Shown here: piece after piece, positions 38,463 to 46,571 of the stretch | Layout: every line of letters begins with the position of its first letter | Numbering within the stretch: the stretch's first letter is position 1 | NCBI RefSeq assembly: GCF_018403765.1 | Contig: NZ_BOVQ01000002.1 | Location: 124,001-188,000, forward strand | DNA from: Lactococcus nasutitermitis | GTDB lineage: Bacteria > Bacillota > Bacilli > Lactobacillales > Streptococcaceae | Direction of reading: 5' to 3' | DNA: 64,000 bases | Notes under the pieces: model-generated | Told to the model about the DNA's origin: nothing | The model's input: only the letters and a program-made list of their open reading frames with translations | The model's database searches: none | Position numbers and translations under genes: made by a program

Positions 38463-39491
38463 TTAAACAGCAGGCGAAAGATAAGTAATGAGCGTTGGCT
38501 CTCCTAATGAACTGCTTGTGAACATCAATTTTTCAAATTTAGTAACATTTGATGTTACGGTTGTCTCGTAAGCTGAAACGCTGATTGTTTGCGTTAGCGC
38601 TTGTTCTGGCAATTCATATTTTAGATTTACTGTGCCAAGTTTCATGAATATATCGCGGAAAGTAAGTGTTTCTAATCTACTTTTAAGGATTTTCAGATGT
38701 CCTGCATCTAATTTTTTTACTGCAAAAAGCTTTGCAAAATCATCTAGTCCATAACTAATATAAGCATTTTTTACTTTTACATTTGAAAAATAAATATCTT
38801 TTTTGCTTTTTTTATTTTCCTGATGAAAAGAAAGTGCGAAAACAGCTGATTTTGGCTTGCCAATCTCCACAGTTGCAGGTGTTTGTGGAGAATCGCGTGT
38901 TAAATCCACTTGCGCATTATCTGCCACATTTGACCAATTTCCCGCGATTGCTTCTTCAAAATCTTGTCTAAAAGTTGCTCGCTTTGTTTGCCAGATTTTA
39001 TTGATTGGCTTTATCTGAGTTTCTAATTTTTTAACTTCTGCTGCATTTTTCTTTTCGATGAACTTCGCTTGTGGGGAATTTTTTCGATAAAAAGTTACTT
39101 TGCTTTTGATTACCGAATATTCAAAAGAGAGTTCATTTCCAGAACTATCAAAACTGACTTTTTCAGTTCCCATCATTTCACCTGAATACTTTATTTCATG
39201 CTTTTTTGCATCATAATGATAGCTCACTTTATTCGCTTGTTGTGTTGCTGTTTTTGGATAAATTCGCTGTGTTTTCGTAAAAATCAAGGTTTTATCTGCA
39301 GTTGATTTTTTTGCTCCAAGTACTTCAACTATTTTTTTAGAACTTCCATCTATTTGTGCATAACTCAAAGTAGGTTTTTGCTCCATTAACCATGTTCCAG
39401 TGAGCAATTTTGCCTCAGATTGCTTTTTTTGACAGGCTGATAATGATAGAAAACTACTAATAATTATTATTCCAACTATAAATTTTTTCAT
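38463..39491 (-). CDS. lipoprotein of unknown function
   Basis: A 342-residue protein with lipobox LSAC (Cys20). An N-terminal domain (LTGTWLMEQKPTLSYAQIDG to about 155) resembles beta-rich lipocalin-like lipoprotein folds, then a central helix and a C-terminal domain. I recognise no family. The ATG at 39491 has no Shine-Dalgarno and lies 6 bp after a -10 box. A perfect palindrome covers the promoter, so it is probably regulated. Confidence 0.68.
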   Translation of the reverse strand: MKKFIVGIIIISSFLSLSACQKKQSEAKLLTGTWLMEQKPTLSYAQIDGSSKKIVEVLGAKKSTADKTLIFTKTQRIYPKTATQQANKVSYHYDAKKHEIKYSGEMMGTEKVSFDSSGNELSFEYSVIKSKVTFYRKNSPQAKFIEKKNAAEVKKLETQIKPINKIWQTKRATFRQDFEEAIAGNWSNVADNAQVDLTRDSPQTPATVEIGKPKSAVFALSFHQENKKSKKDIYFSNVKVKNAYISYGLDDFAKLFAVKKLDAGHLKILKSRLETLTFRDIFMKLGTVNLKYELPEQALTQTISVSAYETTVTSNVTKFEKLMFTSSSLGEPTLITYLSPAV

Positions 39492-39494
39492 TTT

Positions 39495-39526
39495 ATTAGT
39501 TTAAACTAATGAAAAATGTTTGTCAA
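39495..39526 (-). promoter_or_regulatory. lipoprotein promoter with 16-bp palindromic operator
   Basis: TTGACA (rc of 39521-39526), a 17-bp spacer and TAAACT (39498-39503), 6 bp from the ATG. The perfect palindrome ATTAGTTTAAACTAAT (39495-39510) covers the -10, a classic repressor-operator position. Confidence 0.65.
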
Positions 39527-39536
39527 ACACAAAAAA

Positions 39537-39560
39537 AGATTTGACAAAACTGTCAAATCT
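39537..39560 (-). terminator. palindromic terminator of purine permease gene
   Basis: AGATTTGACA-gttt-TGTCAAATCT then T7 on the minus strand, 13 bp after the permease stop. It contains the dispersed TTTGACA palindrome. Confidence 0.85.
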
Positions 39561-39573
39561 CATTTTTATAAAT

Positions 39574-41058
39574 TTACATATGTAAAATCGCAAAGTTGAT
39601 GGCAAAGAGAATAGCAACAATCCAAACGACAGCTTTGATTTCCTTTGCTTTACCTGTAAAGAGTTTGACAAAGATATAAGAGATGAAACCAAAGGCAATA
39701 CCGTAAGAAATCGAATAAGCAAGTCCCATAAAGACAGATGCAAAGAAGGCTGGAATGGCTTCGCCAAGGTCTGTCCAATTGAGTTCTTTAAACGAACCGA
39801 GCATCATCATACCAACGATAATCAAGATAGGTGCTGTTGCTTGTGTTGGTACAATTCCAACAAGTGGCAAGAACAATGTCGAAATCGCAAACAAAATCGC
39901 AATCACAACGGAAGTCAAACCAGTTCGTCCACCAGCACCGATACCGGCAGCAGATTCAACATAAACAGTTGTATTTGATGTTCCAAACATTGCACCGATT
40001 GGGGTGGCAATCATATCAGCAAACAAGGCTTTATCCATCTTAGATGAGAAACCGTGAGATGTTTCCATTTCAGCGAAATCTTTATCTGTGAAAATTCCTG
40101 TGCGACGACCAGTACCGATAAATGTACCGATTGGGTCAAAGATTGACGTCAATGAAAAGGCAAGAATTGTCATCAAGACTTCAAAAATTTTATTTGAGCT
40201 AGAGAAAAGTGAAAGCATTCCTGGTTTTCCAAAGGCTGCAAGGAAAAGAGCAGGTTGTTTATCTGTGCCGACAAACATTTGTTTGAAAGCAATCGCTGGA
40301 TTATTATTTGCAAATAAGTGGTCCCAGTCAATAGATTGAAGTTGGAAAGCATTTGGATGAGCAGAAGCTGCGTGAGGTACGAAACTAATAGCCAGCAAAT
40401 AAATCACAGTGGTTGCGATGATTGAAAGAATAACACCACCTTTAAACTTCTTCAAAACGAAGAACATTGTGATAATTAAACCAATAATTGCAACAATAAC
40501 TCCTGGTTGGTTGAAAGCAGAAAGTCCGGGAACGATAGATGAATCTGTCGTAATCGTGCCAAAATCATTATGATATGTGCCAGGGTCTGCGATAAATTGG
40601 AGCAGTCCAGAGTTTTTAATCCCAATATAAGCAATAAATACACCGATACCACCACCAATAGCGTGTTGCAAACTTTGTGGGATACCAAGAATAATTTTCT
40701 TACGAAGTGATGTGAAGGTAATCACGATATTGACAATACCGCAAATGAAAACCATAGCGAGCGCTTCTTGCCATTTGTAACCGAGACTGAGGACGACTGT
40801 ATAAGCAAAGAATGCGTTAAGTCCCATTCCTGGCGCAAGTGCGTAAGGAACATTTGCAATCAGCCCAATCGCCAGAGTACCAACGATAGAAGCAATAATA
40901 GTGGCTAGAAAGACTGCCTGTTGTGGCATTCCTGTCGAGCCTAAAACAGCAGGATTAACGAATAAAATGTAAGACATTGCAAAGAATGTCGTCAAACCAG
41001 CCATGATTTCACGGCTCACAGTTGTGCCGTTTTCTTCAAGTTTGAATAACTTGTTCAC
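39574..41058 (-). CDS. guanine/hypoxanthine (NCS2, AzgA-type) permease
   Basis: A 494-residue transporter with about 12-14 membrane segments and AzgA-subfamily motifs: TTFFAMSYILFVNP, ALAPGMGLNAFFAY and FDPIGTFIGTGRRTG. It imports purine bases with protons. AAGGAG precedes the start. A PurBox upstream supports the purine assignment. Guanine/hypoxanthine is likelier than xanthine or uracil by subfamily. Confidence 0.9.
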   Translation of the reverse strand: MNKLFKLEENGTTVSREIMAGLTTFFAMSYILFVNPAVLGSTGMPQQAVFLATIIASIVGTLAIGLIANVPYALAPGMGLNAFFAYTVVLSLGYKWQEALAMVFICGIVNIVITFTSLRKKIILGIPQSLQHAIGGGIGVFIAYIGIKNSGLLQFIADPGTYHNDFGTITTDSSIVPGLSAFNQPGVIVAIIGLIITMFFVLKKFKGGVILSIIATTVIYLLAISFVPHAASAHPNAFQLQSIDWDHLFANNNPAIAFKQMFVGTDKQPALFLAAFGKPGMLSLFSSSNKIFEVLMTILAFSLTSIFDPIGTFIGTGRRTGIFTDKDFAEMETSHGFSSKMDKALFADMIATPIGAMFGTSNTTVYVESAAGIGAGGRTGLTSVVIAILFAISTLFLPLVGIVPTQATAPILIIVGMMMLGSFKELNWTDLGEAIPAFFASVFMGLAYSISYGIAFGFISYIFVKLFTGKAKEIKAVVWIVAILFAINFAILHM

Positions 41059-41224
41059 GAAAAAGTTCTCCTTTTAATAAAAAGTTGTATGCTGTGCGTT
41101 TTTACAGCACACGTCATAAAATATAAAGTATTTTTGAGCAAAAATACCCTATCTATTTCTAATTTTAAACAGTTTCAGTTAAGTTCACAAGAATTTTTGA
41201 AGAGTTTGGATTAAAATGCTGTTT

Positions 41225-41237
41225 ATTGTTCGGAAAT
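41225..41237 (-). promoter_or_regulatory. PurBox (PurR site) upstream of purine permease
   Basis: On the minus strand ATTTCCGAACAAT is an exact match to the lactococcal PurBox pattern AWWWCCGAACWWT, about 167 bp before the permease ATG. A TATATT -10 and a small hairpin (TGCTGT/ACAGCA, about 41090-41116) lie between. I see no purine riboswitch. Confidence 0.75.
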
Positions 41238-41290
41238 GGCAGATAAATATTCTGAAAGCGCATGAAATGTTCGCAGAATGTGACTTATGT

Positions 41291-41296
41291 TATAAT
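41291..41296 (+). promoter_or_regulatory. promoter of HAD phosphatase gene
   Basis: Extended TGTTATAAT (-10 at 41291-41296) is followed by a 45-nt leader with AAAGGGA 6 bp before the ATG. Confidence 0.6.
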
Positions 41297-41347
41297 AGGA
41301 AAAGATATTCAATTTTGATGAATGAAAAAATTTGATAAAGGGATTTT

Positions 41348-42163
41348 ATGAATAAGAAACTGATTGCGATTGATTTGGATGGAACGACTTTGCAGAGTGA
41401 TGGACGTTCGGTCAGTCGTTACACAAAGTATGTTTTTAAACAAGTTGAGGCGCTCGGACACGTGATTTCTATCACAACTGGTCGTCCTTTTCGCATGGCT
41501 TTGCCGATTTATCGAGAGCTTGAGCTGAAAAGTCCGATGATTAACTTTAATGGCGCTCTCATTTCCATGCCGCATAATCGCACTTGGGAACATACGAAAG
41601 CTTATTATATTGACCGCTCTTTTATATTTGATTTGTTGCGGCATCAGCAAAATTTTGATTTGGAATATTTTGCTGTGGAATATCGGCGAAAATTTTTCTT
41701 GAATACTTTTCGCAATGTGCCAACAGATGTTTTTGGAGTGGAAAGTTTTCAACCTTACAATCGTTTGCGTGTTGACCGCGTGACTGAAAATCCCCATGCT
41801 GTGCTTCTTTCAACGCGAGTAAAGGATAAGTTTCGTTTGGCAAAGGAAATGCAAGAACATTATAATGGGAAAATTCATGTGAGTGGTTGGGGCGGTCCAA
41901 ATGGGATTTTGGAAGTCGTTCCGAAGGGAATTAGCAAAGCTTCTGGACTGAAACATTTACTCAAAGCACTTGATATTCCTGTTGAAGATTTGATTGCTTT
42001 TGGTGATGAACACAATGATATCGAGATGTTTGAGCTGGCACACACAGGTTATGCGATGAAAAATGCTTCAAAACTTTTGATACCTTATGCGAGCAAAATT
42101 CTTCCTTGGACAAATGATGAAGATGGTGTTGCACATCAACTTGAAGAACTTTTCTTAAAATAA
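41348..42163 (+). CDS. Cof-type HAD family sugar-phosphatase
   Basis: A 271-residue HAD hydrolase of the Cof subfamily (type IIB cap). Motif I IDLDGTTL (Asp9 nucleophile, Asp11), a Ser/Thr motif in ISITTGR, and motif IV FGDEHNDIEMF. It would dephosphorylate sugar phosphates or similar small phosphates; the substrate is not predictable. Divergent from the purine permease; a palindromic terminator follows. Confidence 0.88.
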   Translation: MNKKLIAIDLDGTTLQSDGRSVSRYTKYVFKQVEALGHVISITTGRPFRMALPIYRELELKSPMINFNGALISMPHNRTWEHTKAYYIDRSFIFDLLRHQQNFDLEYFAVEYRRKFFLNTFRNVPTDVFGVESFQPYNRLRVDRVTENPHAVLLSTRVKDKFRLAKEMQEHYNGKIHVSGWGGPNGILEVVPKGISKASGLKHLLKALDIPVEDLIAFGDEHNDIEMFELAHTGYAMKNASKLLIPYASKILPWTNDEDGVAHQLEELFLK

Positions 42164-42170
42164 TGTAAAA

Positions 42171-42200
42171 AATATTTTTGACAGTTTTGTCAAAAATATT
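42171..42200 (+). terminator. HAD gene terminator with dispersed palindrome
   Basis: AATATTTTTGACA-gttt-TGTCAAAAATATT, a perfect 13-bp stem followed by T-rich sequence, 8 bp after the stop. Confidence 0.82.
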
Positions 42201-42225
42201 TTGATGAAAATTTATCACTCTGATT

Positions 42226-42329
42226 TTTTTGACAGAACTGCCGTAGGGGCTAGAGAATTTATTCTCAGCCTTCTCGGACAGAGTGAACTTATAACGACGA
42301 AGTTGTAAGTTTGTATCTCTGTCAAAAAA
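42226..42329 (+). repeat. MITE-like element D (104 bp)
   Basis: The fullest copy of the repeat family. The left end TTTTTGACAGAACTG runs directly into CCGTAGGGGC; the right end is GTATCT-CTGTCAAAAAA. Internal hairpins are AGAGAATTTATTCT and ACTTATAAC-gacga-AGTTGTAAGT. Confidence 0.87.
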
Positions 42330-42337
42330 TTTAAAAT

Positions 42338-42367
42338 AAAAAATCATGAGAATCTCATGATTTTTTT
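42338..42367 (-). terminator. terminator of the Bax-inhibitor-like gene
   Basis: ATCATGAG-att-CTCATGAT followed by TTTTTTATTTT on the minus strand, adjoining the stop. Confidence 0.85.
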
Positions 42368-42368
42368 A

Positions 42369-43079
42369 CTAATTACGACTGTTTCCGCCAAATCCGAAGA
42401 TACGAAGTAGGAAGAGGAACAAGTTGAGGAAGTCAAGATAGAGTGACAGAGCCATTGAAATTGCCCAGCCATCTGTGTTGCCGACTTGATTATAAACTTG
42501 CTCAATTTTTTGATTGTCATAAGCAATCAAGCCTGAGAAGACGATAACGCCGATGAATGATGAGAAGTACATAATCGCTGGACTTTGGAAGAAAAAGTTC
42601 AACAGACCTGCGATAATCAATCCCCAAACACCTGCTATCATTGCTTTTCCCATACCTGTGAGATTGCGTTTTGTCGTCCGACCATAAACAGAAAGTCCAA
42701 AGAACATTGCACCAGCTGTGACGAAAGCAAGTGTAATATCTGTCGCCGTGTACATAATCAACGTAAAGCTAATCAAAAAGCCCATAAACGCTGAATAGAG
42801 AATGAACATTGGCAGAGCAGCAGATGAGTTTTTCATTGCTGAACGTTGCATTGGCACCACCATGAAGAGCGGAATGAGCCACAAGAGCAGGAAACCAAAG
42901 TTTCCCGAACTTTGCAAAATAGTTACCATATTTCCTGAGAAGAAACGAATCATGATGAAACTAACAAGCGCCGAAACCAGCACACCTGCGCCCATCAAGC
43001 CGTAAATTTTATTGAAGAAAGCATTTAAGCCATCTTGTCGTTGGTCAAAAATGACGTCGTTTTGGTCAAAATTATTCAT
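42369..43079 (-). CDS. Bax inhibitor-1/YccA family membrane protein
   Basis: A 236-residue protein with seven membrane segments of the BI-1 family (YYFSSFIGVIVFSGLIAYDNQKI-like C-terminal block split across helices 6-7; GMGKAMIAGVWGLI). Bacterial homologues such as YetJ act as pH-sensitive Ca2+ leaks or membrane stress proteins. AAAGGAG lies 8 bp before the ATG and TGGTAAAAT near 43113-43121 is the likely promoter, so it has its own leader. Confidence 0.86.
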   Translation of the reverse strand: MNNFDQNDVIFDQRQDGLNAFFNKIYGLMGAGVLVSALVSFIMIRFFSGNMVTILQSSGNFGFLLLWLIPLFMVVPMQRSAMKNSSAALPMFILYSAFMGFLISFTLIMYTATDITLAFVTAGAMFFGLSVYGRTTKRNLTGMGKAMIAGVWGLIIAGLLNFFFQSPAIMYFSSFIGVIVFSGLIAYDNQKIEQVYNQVGNTDGWAISMALSLYLDFLNLFLFLLRIFGFGGNSRN

Positions 43080-43170
43080 GCCAAATCTCCTTTATTGTTT
43101 TCTTACTTCTATTTTACCAAAAAATATCAAAAATGCGATACATCTTAGGTCTGATTTTTTTATTTCTAAT

Positions 43171-43258
43171 GAAAAAGCTCGCCATTATATGAGAACGGCA
43201 AGCTTTCCTTCCCACTTGAGCATAAGGCTCAAGTCCAATGATGGCGAGAGAAGTTTTA
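43171..43258 (-). ncRNA. candidate small RNA or structured 3' UTR element
   Basis: On the minus strand the possible promoter TTTACT-17-TAAAAC (43276-43281, 43253-43258) overlaps the end of the HD gene. The RNA would contain CTCGCCAT pairing with ATGGCGAG, a perfect hairpin ACTTGAGC-n5-GCTCAAGT, and a competing 9-bp pairing AAGCTTGCC/GGCGAGCTT followed by TTTC, which looks like an intrinsic terminator. The expected length is about 75-80 nt. No known RNA family recognised. Confidence 0.45.
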
Positions 43259-43269
43259 CAAAATAAAAA

Positions 43270-43779
43270 TTATGAAGTAAAATATGGGAGCCTTTTTAAA
43301 TGTTTCCGGCGATTCCATTTGAATTTTGCCGTTGTTTTACCTTCTTGCATGGCGACATAATCGTCCACAAAAGTAACGATAAAACTTTCTTTGTAGCGTG
43401 GCGGAGCAAGCGTTGCGCCCCACATATGCTTGATGATAATGTCTTTTTCAAGTGGCGAAATTGTCGTCAATTTGCAGGCATTACGATAAGCAATTCTTGG
43501 ATGGACATAAGCATGACTTTTGGTGAATTTTGTATCGCGCCAATCGTAGTAAAACAAATCATGGAAAAGTCCTGCACGTGCTGTTGCTTTGGCATTTAAA
43601 CCATGTTTTTTCGCAATCACATAGCTCATGTAACTTACTTTGAGACAATGTTGCAAACGCGTTGATGTATAGTGATGTACAATACTGTCGAGTTTTTTCA
43701 ACTCTGGCATTTCGAGAAAATGGCCCACGTAGCTCATATATTCGGCATCGCGAAACCAAGGTTCATTATCTAAGTTCAT
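43270..43779 (-). CDS. HD domain protein (putative phosphohydrolase)
   Basis: A 169-residue HD-domain protein: H in LQHCLKVSYMSY, the HD pair in RAGLFHDLFYYDW and a later His-rich helix (IIKHMWGATL). Such proteins are metal-dependent phosphohydrolases; the substrate is unknown. The ATG lies 7 bp after extended TGCTATAAT (-10 at 43787-43792, -35 TTTACA 43809-43814) and lacks a Shine-Dalgarno. It ends with a basic tail. Confidence 0.83.
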   Translation of the reverse strand: MNLDNEPWFRDAEYMSYVGHFLEMPELKKLDSIVHHYTSTRLQHCLKVSYMSYVIAKKHGLNAKATARAGLFHDLFYYDWRDTKFTKSHAYVHPRIAYRNACKLTTISPLEKDIIIKHMWGATLAPPRYKESFIVTFVDDYVAMQEGKTTAKFKWNRRKHLKRLPYFTS

Positions 43780-43786
43780 AAGTATG

Positions 43787-43814
43787 ATTATAGCACTTAT
43801 TTTTTATTTGTAAA
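43787..43814 (-). promoter_or_regulatory. HD gene promoter, leaderless type
   Basis: TTTACA, a 16-bp spacer and TGCTATAAT on the minus strand; 7 bp remain before the ATG. Confidence 0.7.
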
Positions 43815-43830
43815 TACGATACGCAAATTT

Positions 43831-43850
43831 TTTTGACAAAGCTGTCAAAA
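43831..43850. repeat. solo TTTTGACA palindrome between divergent promoters
   Basis: TTTTGACA-aagc-TGTCAAAA lies between the HD promoter and the rpsT promoter. Here it is not at a gene end, so a terminator role is unlikely. Confidence 0.8.
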
Positions 43851-43864
43851 AATACTATCAACAG

Positions 43865-43893
43865 TTTACAAAACGAGATTTTTCCTGTATAAT
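43865..43893 (+). promoter_or_regulatory. rpsT promoter
   Basis: TTTACA (43865-43870), a 17-bp spacer and TATAAT (43888-43893); TTAGGAGGA follows before the ATG. Confidence 0.78.
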
Positions 43894-43924
43894 TGATAGG
43901 TAATAAAAAAATTAGGAGGACAAT

Positions 43925-44158
43925 ATGGCTAACATTAAATCTGCAATCAAACGCGCTGAATTAAATACAATCGCTAACAAACGCAACTCAGAACAAAAAT
44001 CTGCAATGCGTACTGCTATTAAAAAATTTGAAGCTGCTCCAACTGAAGAAACTTTCAAAGCTGCTTCATCTGCTATTGATAAAGCAAAAACAAAAGGTCT
44101 CATCAAAGCAAACAAAGCTGCTCGTGATAAATCTCGTTTATCAGCTAAACTTGCTTAA
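43925..44158 (+). CDS. rpsT: 30S ribosomal protein S20
   Basis: The 77-residue basic helical protein that binds 16S rRNA. It begins [14 protein letters not shown] with the typical S20 pattern ([19 protein letters not shown]). Monocistronic, with a strong Shine-Dalgarno and a terminator right after the stop. Confidence 0.97.
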   Translation: MANIKSAIKRAELNTIANKRNSEQKSAMRTAIKKFEAAPTEETFKAASSAIDKAKTKGLIKANKAARDKSRLSAKLA

Positions 44159-44159
44159 A

Positions 44160-44188
44160 AATCTTGTCAAAACTGACAAGATTTTTTT
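44160..44188 (+). terminator. rpsT terminator
   Basis: AATCTTGTCA-aaac-TGACAAGATT then T7, beginning just after the stop. Confidence 0.88.
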
Positions 44189-44242
44189 GATAGTTCTGTT
44201 AAAAAAACATGGATGCAAAAATCTGTGTTTTTTCTTATTATT

Positions 44243-44264
44243 TTTTTGACAAAACTGTCAAAAA
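44243..44264. repeat. solo palindrome between rpsT and hydrolase genes
   Basis: TTTTTGACA-aaac-TGTCAAAAA. A decayed copy (TTTGATAGTTCTGTTAAA) lies at about 44186-44204. Confidence 0.78.
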
Positions 44265-44278
44265 TTTTTACAAACAAA

Positions 44279-44309
44279 AAATCTTGTCAAAACTGGCAAG
44301 ATTTTTTTG
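44279..44309 (-). terminator. terminator between rpsT and peptidoglycan hydrolase
   Basis: AATCTTG-n9-CAAGATT with T/A tracts, nearly identical to the rpsT terminator 120 bp away. It adjoins the hydrolase stop and may serve both strands. Confidence 0.78.
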
Positions 44310-44316
44310 ATAAGAT

Positions 44317-46413
44317 TTATTTTGTCAAAGTGACAAATGTTGTGTCTGAATTTGCAGTAAGATTTGTTCTCACGTGTCCCCAAATTCCAAGATAATTACC
44401 TTCAGCAATATTGAATGTACCATCTGGATTGACCGCAGTGACAACTGCAACGTGACCGTAAGCTGGTGATGAACCAAATGAACCACCAGCAAAGGATACA
44501 ATATCTCCAGCGTGTGGTTTACCGTCTGCTTTATAACCATAACCAATCATGCTCGCTACCCAATCTTGACCGTTGCCCAAGTTATTTGGCAAAGCAAGTC
44601 TGTGATTTGAGTTGTCATAAACATATTGCCAAGCATAAGCCGTACATTGACCATCAGGATAAGGATTGTTGCTCATATAAGCACCATCAAGATTTTTACT
44701 TAATAAAACTGTATTCTGTGGCTCTACTAGATTTCCCTTGAAAATCGTTGATTCCCATTGAATAGCACCTTTTGTTTTTGTCACAACAGGTGCCACACGA
44801 CGAACCGCCGTGACTGTCGCACCAGATAAAGCTGTCAATACCGCTTTTGTGCCGCTATTTACACTTGTTACTTGTTCAACGTAACCATTTCCGACATATA
44901 AACCATAAGCGACTTGATTGTCAGCTGTTGTATAGTAAACAATATCCCCAGGAATTAAGCTCGCATCTTTAGAAACAAGTTTAGTATTTGTGACTGCGCC
45001 ATTAGCATCTGCTACATTAGCACCCAACTTGATATTCAAGGCTTGTACATAGCTATCACTAATCAATGCTGCTGTATCTTGATAAGTAGTTGCTACATTA
45101 AGTTTACCAGTTGCATAACCCAAAAGTCTAACAGTTGTGTCCAAAGCTGGATTCACTGACTTGAAAGTTTTAATCGTCACTTTCGTTGTAGGATCATCAA
45201 CAAAATTGTACTGCACACCAGAAATTCCTGCTCCAGTTGCTTTTACATTGGCATTTGTCGCATAAGTTGTTTCAGAAGTTGATTGAGGCGTAACTGCCTG
45301 ATACTGTGCTTGCGCATAGTTTGTATCATAATCATAATCTGTCAAACCGTAAGCTTGAATAATATTCTGAACTTTAGAAACATAATCCGTATCTGTCGCA
45401 TAACCACCAGCTTTAATCGCCTTCAGCGCATCTTCATAGTTGCCAGCTTTTGCCTTTGTGGCATCTTGATAATGTGAAGAAATCAAATCTGCATATTGAA
45501 TAAGTGCTTCAGTTGTCGAAGGGTAAGCTGCAAAATCTGCAGAAATCGTATAACTTCTACCAGTTGAAGTCTGCTCTTCTGTATTAAATGTCGCACTCTT
45601 ACCGTGATAAGAACCTTTGACACCAAATAAATTGTTATCTTGCGCTGCCAACTGAGAATTTCCACTACCAGATTCCAAAATCGCTTGTGCAATCATGACT
45701 GAAGCATAAATTCCTTTGTTACGTGCGATAATCCGAGATTGTTCTCCGATTTGCGCAATAAATGCTTCCGTAGAAGAATTGACCGTCACAGCATTAACTG
45801 CCGTTCCATTTTCAGGAATCAATGATGTACTTGACGAATATTGTGATGCTGCTCCTTCAATAGCTCGTGCTGTACTTGGAGCTAAAGTGCTGACACTCTG
45901 TTTAGGTGCAACACTGGCAGACTTAGCTTGTGAAGAAGCCCCAGAACTTGCCACACTTGATGTTACAGAGGATACAGCACTTGAGGCAGAGGATGAACTT
46001 GCGCTAGAATTTGAATTTGTCGCACTAGAGCTTGGGGCTGCCGAACTTGAACTTGGTGCGCTAGAGCTTGATTCCATAGCAGATGAACTTGAATTTCCCG
46101 CAGATGAAGCACTTGAAGCCTCAGAACTTTGTGAGGAAGCACTACTTGAAGTCTCTGTCGATGACGACGTTGCATTTGATGATGCAGCACTACTATTATC
46201 CGTAGCTGCTTGAGAACTTTCGGCTATTGCATCAGAAGTTACTGTATCTGCTGGTGCAGTTGTTGCGGTTGTCACATCAGCAAAAGCAGGTAAGCCTGTT
46301 TGAGCAAGTAACAACACTAAGGCGATACTAGAATATAATTTTTTGTTTTTCATTGAAGCGTTCATTTGATTTTCATAATACTTTATTTCATGTTTAGAGA
46401 TATAACGGCTCAT
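44317..46413 (-). CDS. secreted peptidoglycan hydrolase: GH73-like, degenerate NlpC/P60-like and CHAP domains
   Basis: A 698-residue exported protein. After a short extension, the signal peptide (KLYSSIALVLLLAQTGLPAFA) ends near residue 45. A Ser/Ala-rich linker runs to about 215. A GH73 glucosaminidase domain follows (about 218-352, QAILESGSGNSQLAAQ, NNLFGVKG). A middle segment (about 410-545) has the outline of NlpC/P60 (IPGDIVYYT, YGLYVGNGYVEQ) but no Cys or His at the usual places. A C-terminal CHAP domain (about 570-698) has DGQCTAYAW and GHVAVVT. Probably acts in cell separation or autolysis. Confidence 0.85.
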   Translation of the reverse strand: MSRYISKHEIKYYENQMNASMKNKKLYSSIALVLLLAQTGLPAFADVTTATTAPADTVTSDAIAESSQAATDNSSAASSNATSSSTETSSSASSQSSEASSASSAGNSSSSAMESSSSAPSSSSAAPSSSATNSNSSASSSSASSAVSSVTSSVASSGASSQAKSASVAPKQSVSTLAPSTARAIEGAASQYSSSTSLIPENGTAVNAVTVNSSTEAFIAQIGEQSRIIARNKGIYASVMIAQAILESGSGNSQLAAQDNNLFGVKGSYHGKSATFNTEEQTSTGRSYTISADFAAYPSTTEALIQYADLISSHYQDATKAKAGNYEDALKAIKAGGYATDTDYVSKVQNIIQAYGLTDYDYDTNYAQAQYQAVTPQSTSETTYATNANVKATGAGISGVQYNFVDDPTTKVTIKTFKSVNPALDTTVRLLGYATGKLNVATTYQDTAALISDSYVQALNIKLGANVADANGAVTNTKLVSKDASLIPGDIVYYTTADNQVAYGLYVGNGYVEQVTSVNSGTKAVLTALSGATVTAVRRVAPVVTKTKGAIQWESTIFKGNLVEPQNTVLLSKNLDGAYMSNNPYPDGQCTAYAWQYVYDNSNHRLALPNNLGNGQDWVASMIGYGYKADGKPHAGDIVSFAGGSFGSSPAYGHVAVVTAVNPDGTFNIAEGNYLGIWGHVRTNLTANSDTTFVTLTK

Positions 46414-46469
46414 GAATTATTTTCCTTTGCTGTGTTTTTGAACCACCCATTTAGAGCTGTTCATATTTT

Positions 46470-46498
46470 ATTATATTCTTTTTTTGTTAATTTTTCAA
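46470..46498 (-). promoter_or_regulatory. promoter of the peptidoglycan hydrolase gene
   Basis: TTGAAA, a 17-bp spacer and TATAAT on the minus strand; AAAGGA lies before the ATG at 46413. Confidence 0.7.
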
Positions 46499-46571
46499 CC
46501 CATTTATTACTCATTTTCATCACTGAGATTTCAATTCTCTCCTCTTCGTAATGCTTTCGCTTTCATTTTTC

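Noticed and set aside
41059-41220. Purine riboswitch before the NCS2 permease
   Set aside because: The conserved aptamer sequences are absent; an exact PurBox explains purine control instead.
43171-43258. Retron msr/msd or known riboswitch (yybP-ykoY, preQ1)
   Set aside because: No reverse transcriptase nearby and the conserved loop sequences of those riboswitches are not present.
45716-46213. 165-codon plus-strand ORF antisense to the hydrolase Ser-rich linker
   Set aside because: The Glu/Leu/Ala repeats are simply the complement of Ser/Ala repeats.
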